Of a stretch of DNA of 64,000 nucleotides, positions 1 to 10,824 are shown piece after piece. The DNA lies in contig NZ_SCWB01000003.1 of assembly GCF_004359545.1 (NCBI RefSeq), positions 62,001 through 126,000 on the forward strand. Reading direction: 5' to 3'. Every line of letters begins with the position of its first letter. Position 1 is the stretch's first letter. The DNA is from Macrococcus lamae. GTDB lineage: Bacteria; Bacillota; Bacilli; Staphylococcales; Staphylococcaceae. A program made the translations under genes and the position numbers. Below the pieces are notes generated by a model. The model had not been told where the DNA came from. It searched no databases and was given only the letters and a program-made list of their open reading frames with translations.

Positions 1-504
1 ACGTGGAAAATCATCGTGACATTGATTACAGTTGAAGTTGTGACGATGGGTATTTTAATTGGATGCCATATCATTCCTGCTGAAGCTCGTTACATTATTC
101 CAATCAGTGGAATGATGATTGGCAATGCGATGGTATTGTCATTGTTATTCTTAAACCGTTTCTTAAGTGAAATCAATGCAGCTGATGAACAGATTGAACT
201 GATACTATCCCTTGGCGGTAATAAGAAACAGGCGATTCATGATAGTTTAATGTCGGCTATACGTAGCTCCATGATTCCGACCATTGAAAGTCAGAAGACA
301 ATGGGACTTGTTCAGCTCCCTGGTATGATGAGCGGACAGATTATCGGTGGAGCCGACCCAATCGTTGCCGTACAGTTCCAACTGCTCATCTTGTTTCTGC
401 TGCTCACCGCTGCAACTATTTCCAGCATCATGGTAGGCTTTCTAAGCTATCCAACTTTGTTTAATGATAAAGAACAGTATTTAGGTGAATATAGAAATGA
501 ATAA
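1..504 (+). CDS. FetB/UPF0014-family ABC permease, 3' part
   Basis: The reading frame is open from base 1, so the gene starts upstream of the window and the first visible GTG (16) is internal. About 167 residues remain. The hydrophobic segments, the small-residue motif LPGMMSGQIIGGADP and the final FLSYPTLF segment resemble the UPF0014 family, which includes E. coli FetB, the membrane part of an ABC transporter linked to iron export. The ATPase partner would be expected just upstream but cannot be seen. A strong hairpin terminator follows immediately. Family placement is fairly sure; substrate is inferred from the family only. Confidence 0.8.
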   Translation, partial: TWKIIVTLITVEVVTMGILIGCHIIPAEARYIIPISGMMIGNAMVLSLLFLNRFLSEINAADEQIELILSLGGNKKQAIHDSLMSAIRSSMIPTIESQKTMGLVQLPGMMSGQIIGGADPIVAVQFQLLILFLLLTAATISSIMVGFLSYPTLFNDKEQYLGEYRNE

Positions 505-507
505 AAA

Positions 508-533
508 ATGCTCCTCGATTGAGGAGCATTTCT
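508..533. terminator. Bidirectional terminator between fetB-like gene and sufB
   Basis: A 9-bp perfect stem (ATGCTCCTC / GAGGAGCAT) with a 4-base loop lies between the convergent fetB-like and sufB stops. A-rich sequence on one side and T-rich on the other suit termination in both directions. Confidence 0.8.
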
Positions 534-537
534 CATA

Positions 538-1935
538 TTATCCGATAGATCCTTCCATCTCAAATTTAATGAGACGGTTCATTTCTACTGCATACTCCAT
601 CGGTAATTCTTTTGTGAATGGTTCGATGAAGCCCATAACGATCATTTCTGTCGCTTCTTCTTCTGAGATACCGCGACTCATCAAATAGAATAACTGTTCT
701 TCAGAGACTTTAGAAACTTTCGCTTCGTGTTCTAAAGAAATGTTATCATTCATCACTTCATTATAAGGAATTGTGTCTGATGTAGATGCATTGTCCATAA
801 TCAACGTATCACACTCAATGTTTGATCGTGCGCCTTCAGCTTTACGACCAAAGTGTACGATACCCCGGTAGACCACTTTACCACCTTGTTTAGAGATTGA
901 TTTTGAAACGATAGTAGACGATGTGTTCGGTGCCATGTGCATCATCTTCGCACCGGCATCCTGAACTTGTCCTTTACCAGCAAGTGCAATAGATAATGTC
1001 ATACCACGTGCACCTTCACCAAGTAAATAACACGCTGGATATTTCATCGTCAATTTAGAACCGATGTTGCCATCAATCCATTCCATCGTACCGTTCTCAT
1101 AGACGAAAGTACGTTTAGTCACTAAGTTATAAACGTTATTCGCCCAGTTCTGAATCGTTGTATAACGACAGTAAGCATCTTTCTTAACAATGATCTCGAC
1201 GACTGCCGAATGCAGTGAATTCGTTGTGTAGACAGGTGCTGTACAGCCTTCGACGTAGTGCACACTTGCACCTTCGTCAACGATAATCAGTGTACGTTCA
1301 AACTGACCCATGTTCTCTGAGTTGATACGGAAGTAAGCCTGCAGAGGTGTTTCAAGCTTTACGTTTTTCGGTACATAGATGAATGAACCACCTGACCATA
1401 CCGCTGAGTTCAGTGCAGCAAATTTGTTGTCTGCCGGTGGAATGACTGAAGCGAAGTACTCTTTGAACAAGTCTTCGTTCTCTCTTAAGGCAGAGTCAGT
1501 ATCTTTGAAGATAATACCTTGTTCTTCTAAATCTTCCTGCATATTATGATAGACCACTTCAGATTCGTACTGAGCAGAGACACCTGCAAGATATTTCTGT
1601 TCTGCTTCAGGGATACCTAATTTATCGAATGTCTGTTTGATTTCTTCAGGTACCTCATCCCATGAACGTTCTGTATGCTCAGATGGTTTAACGTAGTAAG
1701 TGATTTCGTCAAAGTTTAGCTCTGACAGATCGCCACCCCACATCGGCATAGGCATTTTGTAGAACTGTTTTAATGATTTAAGACGGAAGTCGAGCATCCA
1801 CTGAGGTTCTTCTTTCATCTTTGAAATTTCTTTTACGATATCTTCTGTCAGGCCACGCTCTGAACGGAAAATCGATACGTCTTTATCGTGGAAGCCATAT
1901 TTATAATCGCCAACATCTGGTGCTTTTTTAGCCAT
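538..1935 (-). CDS. sufB: Fe-S cluster assembly scaffold SufB
   Basis: 465 residues beginning [15 protein letters not shown], closely matching staphylococcal SufB. SufB forms the cytoplasmic SufBC2D scaffold on which Fe-S clusters are built from sulfur delivered by SufS/SufU and released by the SufC ATPase. The start at 1935 is chosen because TAAGGAGTGA lies a few bases upstream; a GTG 9 bases further upstream falls inside that ribosome-binding site. The C-terminal half shows the SufB/D beta-helix sequence, including the SRGISEEEA segment also seen in SufD. It is the last gene of sufCDSUB, 12 bases after sufU. Very secure. Confidence 0.97.
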   Translation of the reverse strand: MAKKAPDVGDYKYGFHDKDVSIFRSERGLTEDIVKEISKMKEEPQWMLDFRLKSLKQFYKMPMPMWGGDLSELNFDEITYYVKPSEHTERSWDEVPEEIKQTFDKLGIPEAEQKYLAGVSAQYESEVVYHNMQEDLEEQGIIFKDTDSALRENEDLFKEYFASVIPPADNKFAALNSAVWSGGSFIYVPKNVKLETPLQAYFRINSENMGQFERTLIIVDEGASVHYVEGCTAPVYTTNSLHSAVVEIIVKKDAYCRYTTIQNWANNVYNLVTKRTFVYENGTMEWIDGNIGSKLTMKYPACYLLGEGARGMTLSIALAGKGQVQDAGAKMMHMAPNTSSTIVSKSISKQGGKVVYRGIVHFGRKAEGARSNIECDTLIMDNASTSDTIPYNEVMNDNISLEHEAKVSKVSEEQLFYLMSRGISEEEATEMIVMGFIEPFTKELPMEYAVEMNRLIKFEMEGSIG

Positions 1936-1947
1936 TTGATTCACTCC

Positions 1948-3625
<1,678 letters not shown>

Positions 3626-3631
3626 TTAACT

Positions 3632-4942
3632 CTAGTTCTTACTTGTCACTTTCTGCTCGATGACTTCCGTCAATTGACGTTTAACTGCTTCAATCGGCAG
3701 TACGTTAACGACAGGAGCAAGGAATCCATGAATGACTAAACGCTCTGCTTCCTGTTTAGAAATACCGCGGCTCATCAAGTAGAACAGCTGCATCGGATCT
3801 ACACGTCCAGCTGAAGCAGCGTGACCTGCTGTCACGTCATCTTCATCAATCAATAGAATTGGATTAGCGTCTCCACGCGATTTCTCTGACAGCATAAGAA
3901 CACGTGATTCCTGCTGAGCATCTGCTTTCGTAGCACCATGCTTAATATAACCTATACCATTGAAAATAGATGATGCGGAGTCTTTCATCACACCATGTTT
4001 CAAAATATGACCGACAGAGTTCTTACCATACTGAATGATCTGTGTTGTAAAGTTCAGTTTCTGTTTTCCACGTCCAACAACAACGATTTTCAAATCACTC
4101 GCGGAATTATCACCCATCAAGTACGTCGTATTATCGTTAATAGTGTCACCATCGTTCATTAAGCCAAGTGCCCAGTCAATTACCGCATCCTGTGCAGCAA
4201 CACCTCGACGGATAACATGCCCAGTCAACCCCTTGCAGAGGAAATCAACTGTGCCGTAAGTAATTTTTGAGTTATCTTTAGCGATAACTTCTGAAATTAA
4301 GTTCAGCTGACCTTTAGACGACGGAATCGTTGAAATATAGTTCTCAACATAAGTCACTTCAGAGCTTTCATCAGCAACTATCAGCACATGATTGAATAAG
4401 TTTACTTCCTCATTATCATGTAGTACCACCATTTGAATAGGTGACTCTATTACAACATTTTTAGGCACGTAGACAAATAATCCACCGTTAAGAAGAGCGG
4501 CATGGAGTGCTGTTAGACGGTGTTCGTCAACTTTAACCGCTTCAGCCATGAAGTACTGCTGAACTAAATCACTATGTTCAGCCATCGCCGTATGGATATT
4601 TTTGATAATGACCCCTTGAGCCTCAAGTTTTGGATCCACTTTAATAAATGCCGGCGTGTTATTGTACTGCACATATAGATTGTCCACTGACTCAATATCT
4701 ACAACTTTCTTCACTTCATCAGGAAGCGCATCTGTAGAAGAGTATGTTTCGCTGTCAATCACAGTATGTTTAATGGAATAAAAATCCCATTTATCTAATT
4801 TTGTTTTATCTGGTTTAGGCATTTCAATCGTGTTTAAGCGACTGAATGCATCTCCACGGACAGCTGTCATCCATGAAGGTTCTTTTTTTGATTGTGAAAA
4901 TTCCTGAATGATTTCCAGGTTCACGTCAAACGTTTGACTCAT
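3632..4942 (-). CDS. sufD: Fe-S cluster assembly protein SufD
   Basis: 436 residues, paralogue of SufB. The N-terminal region (residues about 18-35, KKEPSWMTAVRGDAFSRL) and the C-terminal segment [18 protein letters not shown] are SufD/SufB hallmarks. The protein pairs with SufB in the SufBC2D complex and is implicated in iron acquisition for the nascent cluster. It starts from ATG after a GAGGAGG-type ribosome-binding site and sits 30 bases downstream of sufC in the same operon. Nothing unusual is seen. Confidence 0.96.
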   Translation of the reverse strand: MSQTFDVNLEIIQEFSQSKKEPSWMTAVRGDAFSRLNTIEMPKPDKTKLDKWDFYSIKHTVIDSETYSSTDALPDEVKKVVDIESVDNLYVQYNNTPAFIKVDPKLEAQGVIIKNIHTAMAEHSDLVQQYFMAEAVKVDEHRLTALHAALLNGGLFVYVPKNVVIESPIQMVVLHDNEEVNLFNHVLIVADESSEVTYVENYISTIPSSKGQLNLISEVIAKDNSKITYGTVDFLCKGLTGHVIRRGVAAQDAVIDWALGLMNDGDTINDNTTYLMGDNSASDLKIVVVGRGKQKLNFTTQIIQYGKNSVGHILKHGVMKDSASSIFNGIGYIKHGATKADAQQESRVLMLSEKSRGDANPILLIDEDDVTAGHAASAGRVDPMQLFYLMSRGISKQEAERLVIHGFLAPVVNVLPIEAVKRQLTEVIEQKVTSKN

Positions 4943-4972
4943 TTCAAAATCCTCCTCGTGTATAATCAGATA

Positions 4973-5752
4973 TTATTCAGCGTTAACAGTTTCGTCTTCA
5001 ATATTTAATTCCTGCTTAATCCAGTCGTAACCTTCAGCTTCAAGACGTTGTGCTAACTCTTCTCCACCTGATTTAACAACGCGGCCCTGCATCATGACGT
5101 GAACATAGTCCGGCGTGATGTAGTTCAGTAAACGCTGATAGTGAGTAATGATTAAGCAGCCGAAGTTTTCTCCGCGCATCTGGTTAATTCCTTTAGAAAC
5201 TACTTTAAGAGCATCGATATCAAGTCCTGAGTCGATTTCATCAAGAATAGCAAATTTAGGTTCCAACATCATTAATTGAAGAATTTCATTACGTTTTTTC
5301 TCACCGCCTGAGAAACCTTCGTTTAAATAACGCTGTGCCATATCAAGGTCCATCTCAAGAAATTCCATCTGTTTATCTAATTTTTTGATGAACTGCATCA
5401 AATTGATTTCCTGTCCTTCTTCGCGACGGGAGTTGATCGCTGAACGTAAGAAATCAGCATTTGTCACACCTGAAATTTCTGAAGGATACTGCATTGCAAG
5501 GAATAATCCAGCCTGTGCTCTTTCATCAACTTCCATCTCAAGAACATTTTCACCATCAAGTAATACTTCGCCTTGAGTAACGATATATTTCGGGTGACCC
5601 ATAATTGCAGAAGATAAAGTAGATTTACCTGTACCATTCGGTCCCATGATTGCATGGATTTCTCCCTGCTTGATTGTCAGATTTACACCTTTCAATATTT
5701 CTTTATCTTCAATTGAAACGTGCAGATCTTTAATTTCTAAAACTGATGCCAT
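4973..5752 (-). CDS. sufC: Fe-S assembly ATPase SufC
   Basis: 259-residue ABC-type ATPase without membrane partner. Walker [10 protein letters not shown] is at residues 37-45, the signature FSGGEKKR at 147-154 and Walker [13 protein letters not shown] at 167-178. The GEKKR form of the signature is typical of SufC rather than of transporters. SufC powers conformational change in SufBC2D. It is the first gene of the operon; a ribosome-binding site GGAGGG precedes the ATG, and a promoter-like sequence lies about 45-70 bases upstream. Confidence 0.97.
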   Translation of the reverse strand: MASVLEIKDLHVSIEDKEILKGVNLTIKQGEIHAIMGPNGTGKSTLSSAIMGHPKYIVTQGEVLLDGENVLEMEVDERAQAGLFLAMQYPSEISGVTNADFLRSAINSRREEGQEINLMQFIKKLDKQMEFLEMDLDMAQRYLNEGFSGGEKKRNEILQLMMLEPKFAILDEIDSGLDIDALKVVSKGINQMRGENFGCLIITHYQRLLNYITPDYVHVMMQGRVVKSGGEELAQRLEAEGYDWIKQELNIEDETVNAE

Positions 5753-5794
5753 GTGTATTCCCTCCAGATATATATATAAATTTTCATCTCTATT

Positions 5795-5824
5795 AGTTTA
5801 TAATAATTTTAATCTACGGTCAAA
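5795..5824 (-). promoter_or_regulatory. Probable sigma-A promoter of the suf operon
   Basis: On the minus strand TTGACC (5824-5819) is followed after 18 bases by TAAACT (5800-5795), with a leader of about 35-40 bases to sufC. A TATAAA overlapping the spacer is an alternative -10 hexamer. Assigned by sequence only. Confidence 0.55.
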
Positions 5825-5971
5825 GACTGTTCGAAGAACTATACTTATTATTATAACTTAATTGAGAATGATGATACATTAATTAGTTTATACCGTTCAT
5901 ATAATGAGGAATTCCAGGTTTACATAAAATAGTTTAAGGATATTTATAATTAACAAATAAGGGGGAGTACG

Positions 5972-6853
5972 ATGAAGAAACAATTGGCTTTTTTATGTTT
6001 AGGCACTACAGTTTTGCTGGCAGCATGTAATAGTCCAAAAGAACAGCTGGATGATTACAATAAAGGGGACGATATTTCTGTATCAAGCGTTGACCCTAAT
6101 ACTAAAAAAGGAAAGCTTATACGGGAAGGCAGTGATATTATGACTTCTACAAACAGTATCCTTCCTGAACATGTCGGCAATAAACTATCATGTACAAGCT
6201 GCCACGCCGGAGCTGGTACAGGACAGGCATTAAAGCTTGTTGGCGTAGCTAATGCTTTTCCACAATATCGCGATCGTGAAGGAAGGATGACGACACTCGC
6301 TGAACGTGTCAACGGCTGTTTCGAAAGAAGTATGAACGGGAAAGCGCTGGCTGAAGACAGCAAAGAAATGAAATCGATTATCGCCTATCTTGAATTCATC
6401 AGTCCAAAAGATAAGTATAAAAGATCTGCGCAAAAATTAGTAATTAAAGATATTCCCGTACCTGACGTTAAACGAGGAGAAGCACAGTTTTCCCGCAGTA
6501 ACTGCATTACGTGTCACGGTAATTCTTCAGAATATGCTCCTCAAGCTGGACCAGCATTATGGGGAGACGGATCATTCAATGATGGCGCAGGCTTGAGCCG
6601 ATTCTCAAAAATGTATGACTTCATCTATAACTACATGCCTTACAACAATCCAGGCTCCCTGACTAAACAGCAGGCATCTGACCTTGCTGCTTACGTACTG
6701 TCAAATGACCGCCCGGTTTTCAAAGATACTAAAAATCGGAAGTTCTACCCAAAAGGCGGACGTCCTGATGATAAAATCAGTGAAAAGGAACGCGAACTCA
6801 TCAAGAAAAACCTTTATAAATGGGAAGATTTAAAAGCTGTTGAGAAAAGCTAA
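5972..6853 (+). CDS. TsdA-like dihaem cytochrome c lipoprotein
   Basis: 293 residues. A lipobox (LLAAC, Cys19) predicts an exported, membrane-anchored protein. Two CXXCH haem sites are visible: Cys74-Cys77-His78 and Cys178-Cys181-His182. Between them RVNGCFERSMNG places Cys116 exactly 42 residues after the first haem cysteine; in TsdA thiosulfate dehydrogenases a cysteine in this motif is the unusual axial ligand of haem 1. Met214 and Met222 (YMPY) could ligate haem 2. TsdA oxidises two thiosulfates to tetrathionate, or runs the reverse reaction. The gene stands alone between suf and metNIQ, after ribosome-binding site AGGGGGAG. Family is well supported; reaction and direction are inferred. 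A related SoxA-like role cannot be excluded. Confidence 0.8.
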   Translation: MKKQLAFLCLGTTVLLAACNSPKEQLDDYNKGDDISVSSVDPNTKKGKLIREGSDIMTSTNSILPEHVGNKLSCTSCHAGAGTGQALKLVGVANAFPQYRDREGRMTTLAERVNGCFERSMNGKALAEDSKEMKSIIAYLEFISPKDKYKRSAQKLVIKDIPVPDVKRGEAQFSRSNCITCHGNSSEYAPQAGPALWGDGSFNDGAGLSRFSKMYDFIYNYMPYNNPGSLTKQQASDLAAYVLSNDRPVFKDTKNRKFYPKGGRPDDKISEKERELIKKNLYKWEDLKAVEKS

Positions 6854-6882
6854 AAAACTGCAGACATCATGTCTGCAGTTTT
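6854..6882. terminator. Bidirectional terminator, cytochrome gene / metQ
   Basis: A 12-bp perfect stem (AAAACTGCAGAC / GTCTGCAGTTTT) with a 5-base loop separates two convergent stops and ends in a T run on the plus strand. Confidence 0.85.
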
Positions 6883-7716
6883 TTATTTTGCCGGTATAAC
6901 CGATCCTTTGTATTTATCATTAATAAATTTTACGATGTCATCAGACTGAAGCGCTTTGACCAATGCTTTAATTTTAGCATCATCTTTATGACCTTCCTGT
7001 ACTGCGATTAAGTTCGCGTATGGAGTGTCTTTATCTTCTAGAACGATTGAATCTTTGACAGGGTTAATTTTATTAGCTAAAGCAACATTGGCATTGATGA
7101 TGACGGCAGCGCCTTCATTGTTCTGGTAAGTTTTAGATAAAAATTCTGCTGCCTGCTTGTTGTTAAATTTAATGTTTTTGTCATTTTTTACGATATCTTT
7201 GAATGTCGCTTTCACTGGATTTGTTCCTTTTTTTAGTTCAATCAGTCCAGCTTTCGTGAAGAATGATAAGAAACGACCTTCTTCTGCCGGGTTGTTAGAA
7301 ACAAATACTTCTGCGCCGTTTGGTAAATCTTTTAAGGATTTATATTTTTTTGAATAGACCGCCATCGGTTCAATATGAACATTGCCGGCAGACTCGATTT
7401 TGTAGCCTTTAGATTTTTTCTCTGTATCAAGGTAAGGCGTGTGCTGGAAATAGTTTGCATCTAATTCACCTTCTGTTAACAAACGGTTAGGCGTTGTATA
7501 GTCATTGATGATTTTAATTTTCAGATCATAGCCTTCTTTTTTTAGAATCGGTTTTGCTTTCTCCAGAATTTCAGCGTGAGGTGCAGGTGATGCACCGACT
7601 GTAATCGTTTTATCTTCTTTTTTTGTATCACTTGACTTGCTGCTGTCTGAAGACCCGCAAGCTGTTAATAGAACGGCAAATAGTAATGTAATGACGAAAG
7701 CTGATAATTTTTTCAT
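6883..7716 (-). CDS. metQ: Methionine ABC transporter lipoprotein MetQ
   Basis: 277 residues of the NlpA/MetQ family. The lipobox LLTAC places the lipidated cysteine at residue 20, followed by a serine/lysine-rich linker; the body starts TITVGASPAPHAEIL, a typical MetQ opening. It binds methionine (often D- and L-isomers) outside the membrane and feeds MetN-MetI. It is the third gene of metN-metI-metQ, 24 bases after metI, and so falls under the upstream S-box riboswitch. Exact substrate is inferred from family and riboswitch. Confidence 0.93.
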   Translation of the reverse strand: MKKLSAFVITLLFAVLLTACGSSDSSKSSDTKKEDKTITVGASPAPHAEILEKAKPILKKEGYDLKIKIINDYTTPNRLLTEGELDANYFQHTPYLDTEKKSKGYKIESAGNVHIEPMAVYSKKYKSLKDLPNGAEVFVSNNPAEEGRFLSFFTKAGLIELKKGTNPVKATFKDIVKNDKNIKFNNKQAAEFLSKTYQNNEGAAVIINANVALANKINPVKDSIVLEDKDTPYANLIAVQEGHKDDAKIKALVKALQSDDIVKFINDKYKGSVIPAK

Positions 7717-7740
7717 GTGATAACTCCCTTTATAATATAG

Positions 7741-8436
7741 TTAGCGTTTATCGATACGTCTTGTGATCGTATCACCGATGAACTGAATCGCAAAAACAAT
7801 GATAAGAATTAAAACAGTAGATACTAAAATCACGTCGTTCTGACTGCGTGTGAAGCCAACGAGATATGCTAAATTCCCTAGACCCCCTGCTCCGATGACA
7901 CCGGCGATAGCAGTAGAACCGACTAACGCGATGGCAGTCACTGTGATCCCTGACACAAGGGCCGGCATCGATTCTCGGAGCAGCACTTTAGTGATCAATG
8001 TCCAGCGCGTGGCACCCATGGCTTCCGCTGCTTCAATGACACCTTTGTCAATTTCTTTCATACCGATTTCAACGAGTCTCGCGTAGAACGGTGCAGCTCC
8101 GATAATAAGTGCAGGCAGTGCGCCTTTAACGCCGCTAATAGTATTCATGAGAATATTAGTGAACGGTATGAGCAGGATTATCAGAATAATAAACGGAATT
8201 GCACGAAACAGATTGACTAAAAAAGCTGTGATTCTATAAATGATACGCGCGCCGGGTGACTTACTTCTAGAGGTCAGAAAAAGGATGGTCCCTATAATTA
8301 AACCTAAGAAGAAAGTGAAGAATGTAGAGACAATCGTCATGAACAATGTTTCGTACACTGCTATCCAGACATCCGACCACACGACATTATTAAAGCTGAA
8401 CATCTCCTGTAAAATCTGAGTGAAGCTTTTATCCAT
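7741..8436 (-). CDS. metI: Methionine ABC transporter permease MetI
   Basis: 231 residues with about five hydrophobic membrane segments. The binding-protein-dependent permease EAA loop is seen in the region [19 protein letters not shown], which contacts the ATPase. It overlaps metN by 8 bases and precedes metQ, as in other Gram-positive metNIQ (metNPQ) operons. Nothing is unusual in length or composition. Confidence 0.94.
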   Translation of the reverse strand: MDKSFTQILQEMFSFNNVVWSDVWIAVYETLFMTIVSTFFTFFLGLIIGTILFLTSRSKSPGARIIYRITAFLVNLFRAIPFIILIILLIPFTNILMNTISGVKGALPALIIGAAPFYARLVEIGMKEIDKGVIEAAEAMGATRWTLITKVLLRESMPALVSGITVTAIALVGSTAIAGVIGAGGLGNLAYLVGFTRSQNDVILVSTVLILIIVFAIQFIGDTITRRIDKR

Positions 8437-9454
8437 GTCGTTCCACCTCCGCTTTCACTCCATGATGTTCAAGTTCTTTGAACATTTCATCAGTGCGTTC
8501 GTCAAGCTCCGGAACATGGACGATTAAATGACCGAAAGAACCGTTCTGAGTATGATTGACATGTCCTTCAAGTACATTCATATCAAGATTGTATTTACGG
8601 ATCATTTTCGAGATGATCGGTTGACCTGTCGTAGAACCGATGAACTTTAATCTTAATATTGTTCCTGTCGGATATGATTCAAATATTTCATTGATAGATG
8701 CTTCAACCTCCACGTCCTTTAAATCATCTTTAACAAAACGTCGCGTGACAGCGGACTGTGGATTTCCAAAGACACTGAGGACAGCTCCTTCTTCAACAAC
8801 GCGTCCATTCTCCATAACCGCTACTTTATGACATATTTTACGGATGACCTGCATTTCGTGGGTGATCAGTATGATTGTCAGTCCGATTTTTCTGTTGATA
8901 TCAACAAGCAGTTCAAGAATTTCATCGGTCGTCTGAGGGTCAAGGGCACTTGTTGCTTCATCACAAAGCAATACAGTCGGATCATTCGCCAGTGCACGGG
9001 CGATACCGACACGCTGTTTCTGTCCACCTGATAGCTGAGACGGGAATGCTTTCTCTCTACCAGTCAATCCAACCATTCGAATTAATTCGTTCACTCGCTG
9101 CTCCCGTTCTACTTTAGGGACACCCGCAATTTCAAGAGGGAATGCGATATTATCAAAGACCGTGCGTGACCAGAGCAGGTTAAAGTGCTGAAAAATCATT
9201 CCGATCTTCTGCCGTTTCTTCCGCAAGTCTTTCATACTAAGTTCCGCTATATGATCTCCGCCGACAATGACATCACCGGCAGTTGGTTTTTCTAGTCCGT
9301 TGAACATTCGAATTAAAGTACTTTTCCCGGCACCGGAAAATCCGATAACCCCATAAATCTCACCATCATTGATCTGAAGATCAATGTGATCTACAGCAGT
9401 CAATGTGCCTTTCTTTGTTGCAAATTCCTTCACAACGGAATGCAATGTTATCAA
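8429..9454 (-). CDS. metN: Methionine ABC transporter ATPase MetN
   Basis: 341 residues. Walker [10 protein letters not shown] is at 38-46, signature LSGGQ at 141-145 and Walker [13 protein letters not shown] at 161-172. The C-terminal region from about 265 onward matches the NIL/ACT-like regulatory domain of MetN, which lets internal methionine inhibit transport. Translation starts at TTG (9454), 7 bases after AAAGGAGG. It is the first gene after an S-box riboswitch, so expression should rise when S-adenosylmethionine is low. Confidence 0.95.
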   Translation of the reverse strand: MITLHSVVKEFATKKGTLTAVDHIDLQINDGEIYGVIGFSGAGKSTLIRMFNGLEKPTAGDVIVGGDHIAELSMKDLRKKRQKIGMIFQHFNLLWSRTVFDNIAFPLEIAGVPKVEREQRVNELIRMVGLTGREKAFPSQLSGGQKQRVGIARALANDPTVLLCDEATSALDPQTTDEILELLVDINRKIGLTIILITHEMQVIRKICHKVAVMENGRVVEEGAVLSVFGNPQSAVTRRFVKDDLKDVEVEASINEIFESYPTGTILRLKFIGSTTGQPIISKMIRKYNLDMNVLEGHVNHTQNGSFGHLIVHVPELDERTDEMFKELEHHGVKAEVERHG

Positions 9455-9480
9455 TTACTTACCTCCTTTAAACGAATAAA

Positions 9481-9510
9481 GCGTCTTTCCCATAATTAAG
9501 AGAAAGACGC
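9481..9510 (-). terminator. Riboswitch-controlled terminator upstream of metN
   Basis: A 9-bp stem (GCGTCTTTC / GAAAGACGC) lies between the SAM aptamer and metN, followed on the minus strand by a short T-rich tail (CTTTATTCGTTT). Its position suits the expression platform of the S-box. Confidence 0.75.
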
Positions 9511-9521
9511 GTCAATATATC

Positions 9522-9624
9522 GTCTCTCATCTTCTGAAGCAAAAGCTTCATGTGAATTGGCACCATGTCTGACGACGGTTGCCGGGCTTCAAAGGGCACA
9601 TCCCTCCACCTCTCTTGATAAGAG
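9522..9624 (-). ncRNA. SAM-I (S-box) riboswitch aptamer
   Basis: On the minus strand the leader shows the S-box core in order: CTTATCAAGAGAGGTGGAGG, then TGTGCCCTTTGAAGCCCGG with CAACC, then GGTGCCAATTC, and GATGAGAGACG closing P1. These are the conserved kink-turn and binding-core segments of SAM-I. It lies directly upstream of metNIQ with a terminator between, so S-adenosylmethionine should repress methionine uptake by early termination. Confidence 0.96.
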
Positions 9625-9663
9625 TAAATTATTAAATTATTTTCTAATCATAGACTATGAACT

Positions 9664-9918
9664 TTATTCCGTCAATGCTTTATTGACGATTTCATATAAA
9701 TTTGTCACAGATTCAAATCTAGTAATCTGCGCCTTTACTTCATCATTTCTTATGAAAAATAAGACAGGAACACTCATTACTTTAAAGTCCTGTGCGAACT
9801 GTGGAACAAAGTTCATATCAAGTTTCACAACCGGCGCTTTCATCAGCTCAGTCAACACATCGACCATACGTTCCGCGACTTTGCATGTACCGCATAACGG
9901 TGTATAACCGAATATCAT
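9664..9918 (-). CDS. Thioredoxin-like small protein
   Basis: 84 residues in the thioredoxin fold, with the redox motif CGTC near the N-terminus (MIFGYTPLCGTCK) and the cis-proline segment SVPVLFF. I chose ATG 9918 because GGTGA lies 7 bases upstream and overlaps the stop of the preceding Toprim gene, which implies coupled translation. An upstream ATG at 9966 would give 100 residues and a 41-base overlap but has a weaker ribosome-binding site. The partner is unknown. Confidence 0.8.
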   Translation of the reverse strand: MIFGYTPLCGTCKVAERMVDVLTELMKAPVVKLDMNFVPQFAQDFKVMSVPVLFFIRNDEVKAQITRFESVTNLYEIVNKALTE

Positions 9919-9925
9919 ATAGGTG

Positions 9926-10309
9926 TCACCAGGCGGACTGCCAGGCAAATACTGCTTGATGCTCATGTGCTATATTCCCATCTTTCACTTCAAATTCGTG
10001 CTTCATCAGCACTTTCGCTAAATAATCGTTAGGACACCGACCCACTTCGCAATATTTCGGATCGATATAAATATGACGGCTTTCGCTTAAATGTCTCTTA
10101 AACCAGCTGCGGATCGTTTTGCCGGCTTTATCGGCATCAGTCATAATATAAACTTTATGGCCGATGAGTTCCTCAAGCATGGCGTCCAGTTTAGAGATAC
10201 CCATTGTCCCGTTGGTGCAGATGATATGTACCGGTTCAGATAAGACTTCCTGCAACTTTTTCTTGTCGGATTTACCTTCAACAACGATGACTTTACTCAC
10301 CATAGCCAC
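9926..10309 (-). CDS. Small Toprim-domain protein
   Basis: About 127 residues made of one Toprim domain. The acidic motifs are clear: VIVVEGKSD near the N-terminus (catalytic-type glutamate) and YIMTDADKAGK (DxD). The GRCPNDYLAKVL segment resembles RnmV (RNase M5)-like and YusF-like proteins, but it is shorter than RNase M5 (about 180). A nucleic-acid processing role is plausible but unproven. GTG 10309 is favoured by spacing from AGAAGG; ATG 10303 and ATG 10315 are alternatives. It is coupled to the downstream thioredoxin-like gene. Confidence 0.75.
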   Translation of the reverse strand: MAMVSKVIVVEGKSDKKKLQEVLSEPVHIICTNGTMGISKLDAMLEELIGHKVYIMTDADKAGKTIRSWFKRHLSESRHIYIDPKYCEVGRCPNDYLAKVLMKHEFEVKDGNIAHEHQAVFAWQSAW

Positions 10310-10341
10310 ATTCATCACCTTCTCTTATGCGATTATAAAAA

Positions 10342-10373
10342 ATTCCCTGATAATTATATTATCAAGGAAATTA
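10342..10373 (-). terminator. Terminator after gcvH
   Basis: An imperfect A/T-rich stem (TTCCCTGATAAT / ATTATCAAGGAA) lies just after the gcvH stop on the minus strand, before the Toprim gene. Confidence 0.6.
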
Positions 10374-10379
10374 TACCAT

Positions 10380-10760
10380 TTATGCGTTTGTCATTTCATC
10401 ATATTGCGCTTGATCCATCAGTTCATTAAACTCATCTTCATTAGACGCTTCAACTTTAACCATCCACGCGTTTTCATAAGGAGATTCATTAACAAATTCA
10501 GGACTGTCTTCAAGGTCGCTGTTTACTTCAACCACTTTACCACTAATAGGTGCATATAACTCAGAAACTGTCTTAACAGATTCAACACTGCCAAACGGCT
10601 GTCCCGCAGTAATATCGTCACCTACTTCCGGAAGTTCAACAAATACGATATCCCCTAGTTCTGATTGTGCAAAATCAGTAATACCGATTGTATTGATATT
10701 CCCTTCAGTTTTTACCCATTCGTGGTCTTTGGAAAATTTTAATCCTTCTAATGATGCCAC
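10380..10760 (-). CDS. gcvH: Glycine cleavage system H protein
   Basis: 126 residues, the same length as S. aureus GcvH. The lipoyl-attachment lysine lies in the segment [16 protein letters not shown]. GcvH shuttles the aminomethyl group in glycine cleavage and in Firmicutes also acts as carrier for lipoate relay. The start is GTG 10760, preceded by GAGGAGGG; longer readings would start upstream of the ribosome-binding site. The other glycine cleavage genes are not adjacent, which is usual in this group and fits a stand-alone lipoyl-carrier role. Confidence 0.95.
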   Translation of the reverse strand: MASLEGLKFSKDHEWVKTEGNINTIGITDFAQSELGDIVFVELPEVGDDITAGQPFGSVESVKTVSELYAPISGKVVEVNSDLEDSPEFVNESPYENAWMVKVEASNEDEFNELMDQAQYDEMTNA

Positions 10761-10824
10761 AAAAATCCCTCCTCTAAGTTTATATGTTAATAATGACACA
10801 GCATAAATTTTTATTCAATCTTTT

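Noticed and set aside
1933-1944. Upstream GTG start for sufB
   Set aside because: It lies inside the ribosome-binding site TAAGGAGTGA; the ATG at 1935 has normal spacing and matches SufB proteins.
5829-5839. GTTCGAAGAAC inverted repeat near the suf promoter as a LexA site
   Set aside because: The half-sites are in the wrong order and only 4 bases long; it does not fit CGAAC-N4-GTTCG.
9557-9907. Plus-strand frame across the S-box region
   Set aside because: It runs through the antisense of a riboswitch and the thioredoxin-like gene; no ribosome-binding site.
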